DNA of 64,000 bases from Clostridiales bacterium (GTDB lineage: Bacteria > Bacillota > Clostridia > Christensenellales > Borkfalkiaceae), in the NCBI GenBank assembly GCA_015055965.1, contig SVHG01000009.1, forward strand, positions 1 through 64,000, read 5' to 3'. Within the stretch, counting starts at the first letter, position 1. Every line of letters starts with the position of its first letter. Positions 62,901 to 64,000 of the stretch are shown piece after piece. The notes under the pieces were generated by a model. It made no database searches. It was given only the letters and a program-made list of their open reading frames with translations, and was not told the origin of the DNA. A program made the translations under genes and the position numbers.

Positions 62901-64000
62901 GTTCTGTCGCAATCTTGCTAACGTAACACTTTCTGAAGGTGTTAAGGAAATTGAAGGTTATGCCTTTGCAAGATGCGCTTTACTTGAGTCTATTAATTTA
63001 GAAAAGGTTGAAAAGATTGGCGAATATGCATTTTCAAATAACTCAAACGAGCTTGGAATTTTATCAACTGTAAATCTCTCGTCAGCTAGGGAAGTAGGAG
63101 CTTTTGCTTTTGCAAGCACTTACGTAACCGGCGCGGTAAGAGGTGAATATTTAGAAAAGGTTGGCGAATACGCGTTCCATTATACTGCAATTCCCTCATT
63201 TGATTTCCCCGCTTTAAAGGAAATTGGTGAAGGCGCGTTCTCGTATAATACTCAGGTTACAGATTTTACTTTCTCATCTGATCTTGAAAGTATTGCACCC
63301 ATGGCTTTTGCCGGATGTACTAATCTTGCTCAATATAGCTTTATATCAGGCGAAAACGAGGCAACGGACGGCTCAATTAACGATTACGCAAAGCTTGAAG
63401 GCGGTGCGCTTTACGTTAAGATGCAAAGCGGTAATTGGCTTCTAGCTTCAGTCCCCGCGGCAATGGAGGTTGAAACCCTTGCGGTTGCAGAAGGAACTAC
63501 CAGAATTGACTTCTATGCGGGTAACGAAAATGCAAACGTTAAGAGTATTATTCTTCCCGAAGGCTTAAAGAGTATTGGAAATTACGCCTTCTACGGTTAT
63601 AAGAAGCTTGAAAGCGTTGAGTTTAGAACGGTAAACGCTCCCACTCTTGAAAGTCAATACGAGGACGACGAAGATTTAGTTCTTGATGAATCTGCGCCCG
63701 GCTTTGATAAGCTTCACGCGTTCTACGATTTGTTTGAGTTAGAACTTTATTATAGCAACTTCATAGATTTAGTAGGTAAAAACGAACCCATTAAGATGAT
63801 ACTTCCCAAAAACGCCGATTTAAGCGGTTACGACGCCCTTCCTTACGAGGTTTACTTCGGTAAGGTTGAAGATGCTGAAAGAAGTGATTACGTTGCAATG
63901 GAAAACAACCTAATTAAATTTATTGAATATGCAGAAAAGATAGCAAATATTGAACACGTTTTATTAAGCCACGAAACGCTTATAGACAGCGCGCTTACAG
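56941..64000 (+). CDS. Lipoprotein subtilisin-like protease with BspA-type LRRs (3' end missing)
   Basis: An open frame of over 2353 codons that leaves the window without a stop. A signal peptide ends at Cys21 (SSVSCTDK, a weak lipobox). A pro-region precedes the S8 domain with the triad Asp229 (VAVLDSGFD), His300 (HGTHVAG) and Ser623 (SGTSMASP), plus oxyanion Asn396. A PA domain is inserted (about 495-575). A C5a-peptidase-like Fn3 region, two Big_2-like units (about 1160-1225 and 1300-1360) and a long BspA-type leucine-rich ladder (from about 1380, with VIIPEGVEEI and AFYNC turns) follow. AAAGGAG precedes the ATG. It lies directly after the peptide importer. Confidence 0.9.
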   Translation, partial: MKIKILSVVLIALLAFSSVSCTDKNDCVLNGASSNSSSIQTTLTESGQLQLLKSDFKLSENDMVNRIKAEYLLENDGYKSNDEVIVMVALEEKSLLDRYLDDYQGTFSSVGELASSRIGKSIITAIELKQEALLNQLKGLGLIQEVTATYNTIINAVAVRIKYGDMQAISKFANVSTVIMSETYNHPQVAEGITDTSAIENAVDIYETGIFKPVGVDYTGNNTSVAVLDSGFDCSHSVFANQPSNPMFRMNDIARALPDTKAAKLTGSLDLDDVYYSSKIPFAYDYADKDADVFPYDSEHGTHVAGIIGGKDDTITGIAKDTQLVLMKVFPDLDSGAETDDILLALEDAVLLGVDAINMSLGSACGFTREEDGNKINAVYDKINEAGISLVTAASNDYNSAYGGAEGNTNKVTNPDSATVGSPSTYEASLSVASISGKKSRYIVANNEQVLFFNESNSINGKPNDFFAELGIGSGETKTYEYVTIPGNGLKVNYATVGDLTGKIALVRRGDNTFEEKAQLAKMKNAAACIIYNNVEGDILMSMGKSDHIPTISISKEDGAILASKSKGTLVLSDSNKAGPFMSDFSSWGPTSDLKIKPEITAHGGDIYSAVPGGGYDYQSGTSMASPNMCGAIVLIRQHLKEKYPELENNPKQLTTLTNQLLMSTATIVLNQQGNPYSPRKQGAGLASLKNAVTTPAYITVDGSDKTKLELGDDPQKTGVYTMTFNVVNLSENALQYDMSVLAMTESVSTSNKEFVAEKSYLLSGNGSYKVLSNGTLSGKTLIVEPGKTAKVEITYTLSNKDVEYLTNTFPYGQFVEGFVKLNSTDENGINLNVPFLSFFGDWTEAPLFDKTYYEVESEAHNGAIDEEDKLKADYYATTPYGSYYYNYIIPLGTYLYDIDTNAYDAIPASEDHIAMSNFLGTIDGLSCVYAGLLRNAKEMHYSIVDKVTGEVIWKYVDHRAQKAHYYGGIQFPYYDNLRLSNYRLGLTNNCEYEFNMSAVLDYGDGGVSSNVRNSFGFDFYLDNEAPVIKGVTYEKIYDRTLKKDRYYINMTVYDNHYAMSVQPILFTSSSSYTFLTENPIPIYSEKGSDTTLRFEITDYLEDLEFDQIIQSGLAFSVDDYALNSNLYICQLPGTKGDFAFTKTGEIGGASLEIFKAYQGDVVDLTKYLATKDETLDENKDYLKYLVWESSDESIAVVKEGQLKCLKKGVVTIKVTEQMDLKAASIIVRINEKTDSYLPDDSVIGTYEDAAVEKIRFSHFETVFAYSRAAQYSEIGATGDTKFISAVGGISFYPGEQIRLFYDLDPWYAEDNYELSFTSKNPSVAEVDETGKVTAKKKGSTIIELRIAGSNIMASINVTVNSEFIIENRQLVAYKGLGGEVTIPDDEGILYIGAYAFCLYETDQTMELPEDDYDANKIPSMNTSITKVIIPEGVEEIQKYAFYNCIHLKEVVIPDSMKFIREYAFYKTEIEEIDLKNSKLIGAFAFAENSTLKRVVMPEMYAIGRRAFENCTSLNDVDLTHLRNAGKEAFKGCTGLENVTLGEFTKLSYAMFVMSGVKNITIYEKEVIPEYCFAKCENLESVTIVNDLGIISLGAFSECPSLKTVNFEKAVQVIDSQAFYATGLESITLPNSEVTLGDYAFYKSEGLKTVKLGANTKIAEIKGSLFEGANLTTFEVDSANANYALSQDGKILENKEGNAIILVVTNIGENYTVDEKYTSIGKSAFSGSNVVTLTINNKDLVLGEYAFIGAKNLTTVNLPEESGFEIGAYAFSEAPVLTTVNNLDKVTKVGNYAFAESGIVTAVIASGAEYGEGVFLESKLESVTIGANAKFGLGAFQSCKNLTTVIMPEEGGVHFGSSCFSFDTALAEIDLSKTDWYIEDGTFLGCTALKKANLTNVTKIGSLAFADCSILNYVEMPKVEEIGDYAFSTFMTANGAPYTYGTPPTFTTVELPETLQKLGYGVFVYCEGLQQITIPSNLEVIPEFTFAFCRNLANVTLSEGVKEIEGYAFARCALLESINLEKVEKIGEYAFSNNSNELGILSTVNLSSAREVGAFAFASTYVTGAVRGEYLEKVGEYAFHYTAIPSFDFPALKEIGEGAFSYNTQVTDFTFSSDLESIAPMAFAGCTNLAQYSFISGENEATDGSINDYAKLEGGALYVKMQSGNWLLASVPAAMEVETLAVAEGTTRIDFYAGNENANVKSIILPEGLKSIGNYAFYGYKKLESVEFRTVNAPTLESQYEDDEDLVLDESAPGFDKLHAFYDLFELELYYSNFIDLVGKNEPIKMILPKNADLSGYDALPYEVYFGKVEDAERSDYVAMENNLIKFIEYAEKIANIEHVLLSHETLIDSALT

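Overview
The window looks like a chromosomal segment of an anaerobic, low-to-medium GC Clostridia (Firmicutes). Evidence: strong AAGGAG ribosome sites, occasional TTG starts, TTGnnn-17-TGnTAnnnT promoters, a Rex repressor, [FeFe]-hydrogenases, and Gram-positive-type lipoproteins and membrane-anchored surface proteins. The InlB-like, GLUG, MucBP-like and BspA-type repeats suggest a gut or other host-associated lifestyle. The exact taxon cannot be read from the sequence. No rRNA, tRNA, CRISPR array, insertion sequence or phage genes were seen.

Layout. 0.2-1.8 kb: purine permease. 2.0-3.2 kb: a possible tiny ORF and a LysR regulator. 3.4-16.6 kb: a tightly packed same-strand cluster: an LDH-family dehydrogenase carrying the malate-type Arg, class II fumarase, hdrB-hdrC-hdrA, a flxD-C-B-A-like set (MvhD-like, two sulfhydrogenase-beta-like Fe-S proteins, an NAD(P)H/FAD reductase), fumarate reductase frdB-frdA, an AspT/SucE-like antiporter, and rex. 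16.6-22.1 kb: a degenerate APH-fold protein, two thioredoxin-like [2Fe-2S] ferredoxins, an [FeFe]-hydrogenase with a C-terminal PAS domain, a SpoIIE/PP2C phosphatase, and a second, probably catalytic group B-like [FeFe]-hydrogenase. 22.2-23.8 kb: ATP-type PEP carboxykinase. 24.0-26.0 kb (minus strand): MntP and a MATE pump. 26.0-26.7 kb: a non-coding stretch full of hairpins. 26.7-31.1 kb: a two-component system, a PlsC-like acyltransferase with a zinc ribbon, and a GltS-like symporter. 31.2 kb (minus): an ArsR-type sensor regulator, divergent from a four-gene surface-protein operon (32.4-41.6 kb). 41.9-47.4 kb: a 1848-residue GLUG/InlB/MucBP-like lipoprotein. 48.2-56.9 kb: a small repeat lipoprotein and a complete oligopeptide ABC transporter. 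56.9 kb to the window edge: a giant lipoprotein subtilisin with BspA-type leucine-rich repeats, cut off by the window.

How the genes fit together. PEPCK, the predicted malate dehydrogenase, fumarase and fumarate reductase form a complete PEP -> oxaloacetate -> malate -> fumarate -> succinate branch. No quinone-binding membrane anchor accompanies FrdAB. Instead FrdAB sits directly behind an Hdr-Flx set, a family that does flavin-based electron bifurcation. The leading hypothesis is a soluble NADH-oxidising, fumarate-reducing complex that also makes reduced ferredoxin. The adjacent hydrogenase could reoxidise the ferredoxin as H2, Rex could sense NADH, and the AspT-like carrier could export succinate. 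The second theme is surface biology: anchored phosphoesterase, SGNH-hydrolase and adhesin-like proteins, then an anchored protease next to a peptide importer. A short sequence recurs in gaps between genes across the whole window and is not explained by any annotated feature.
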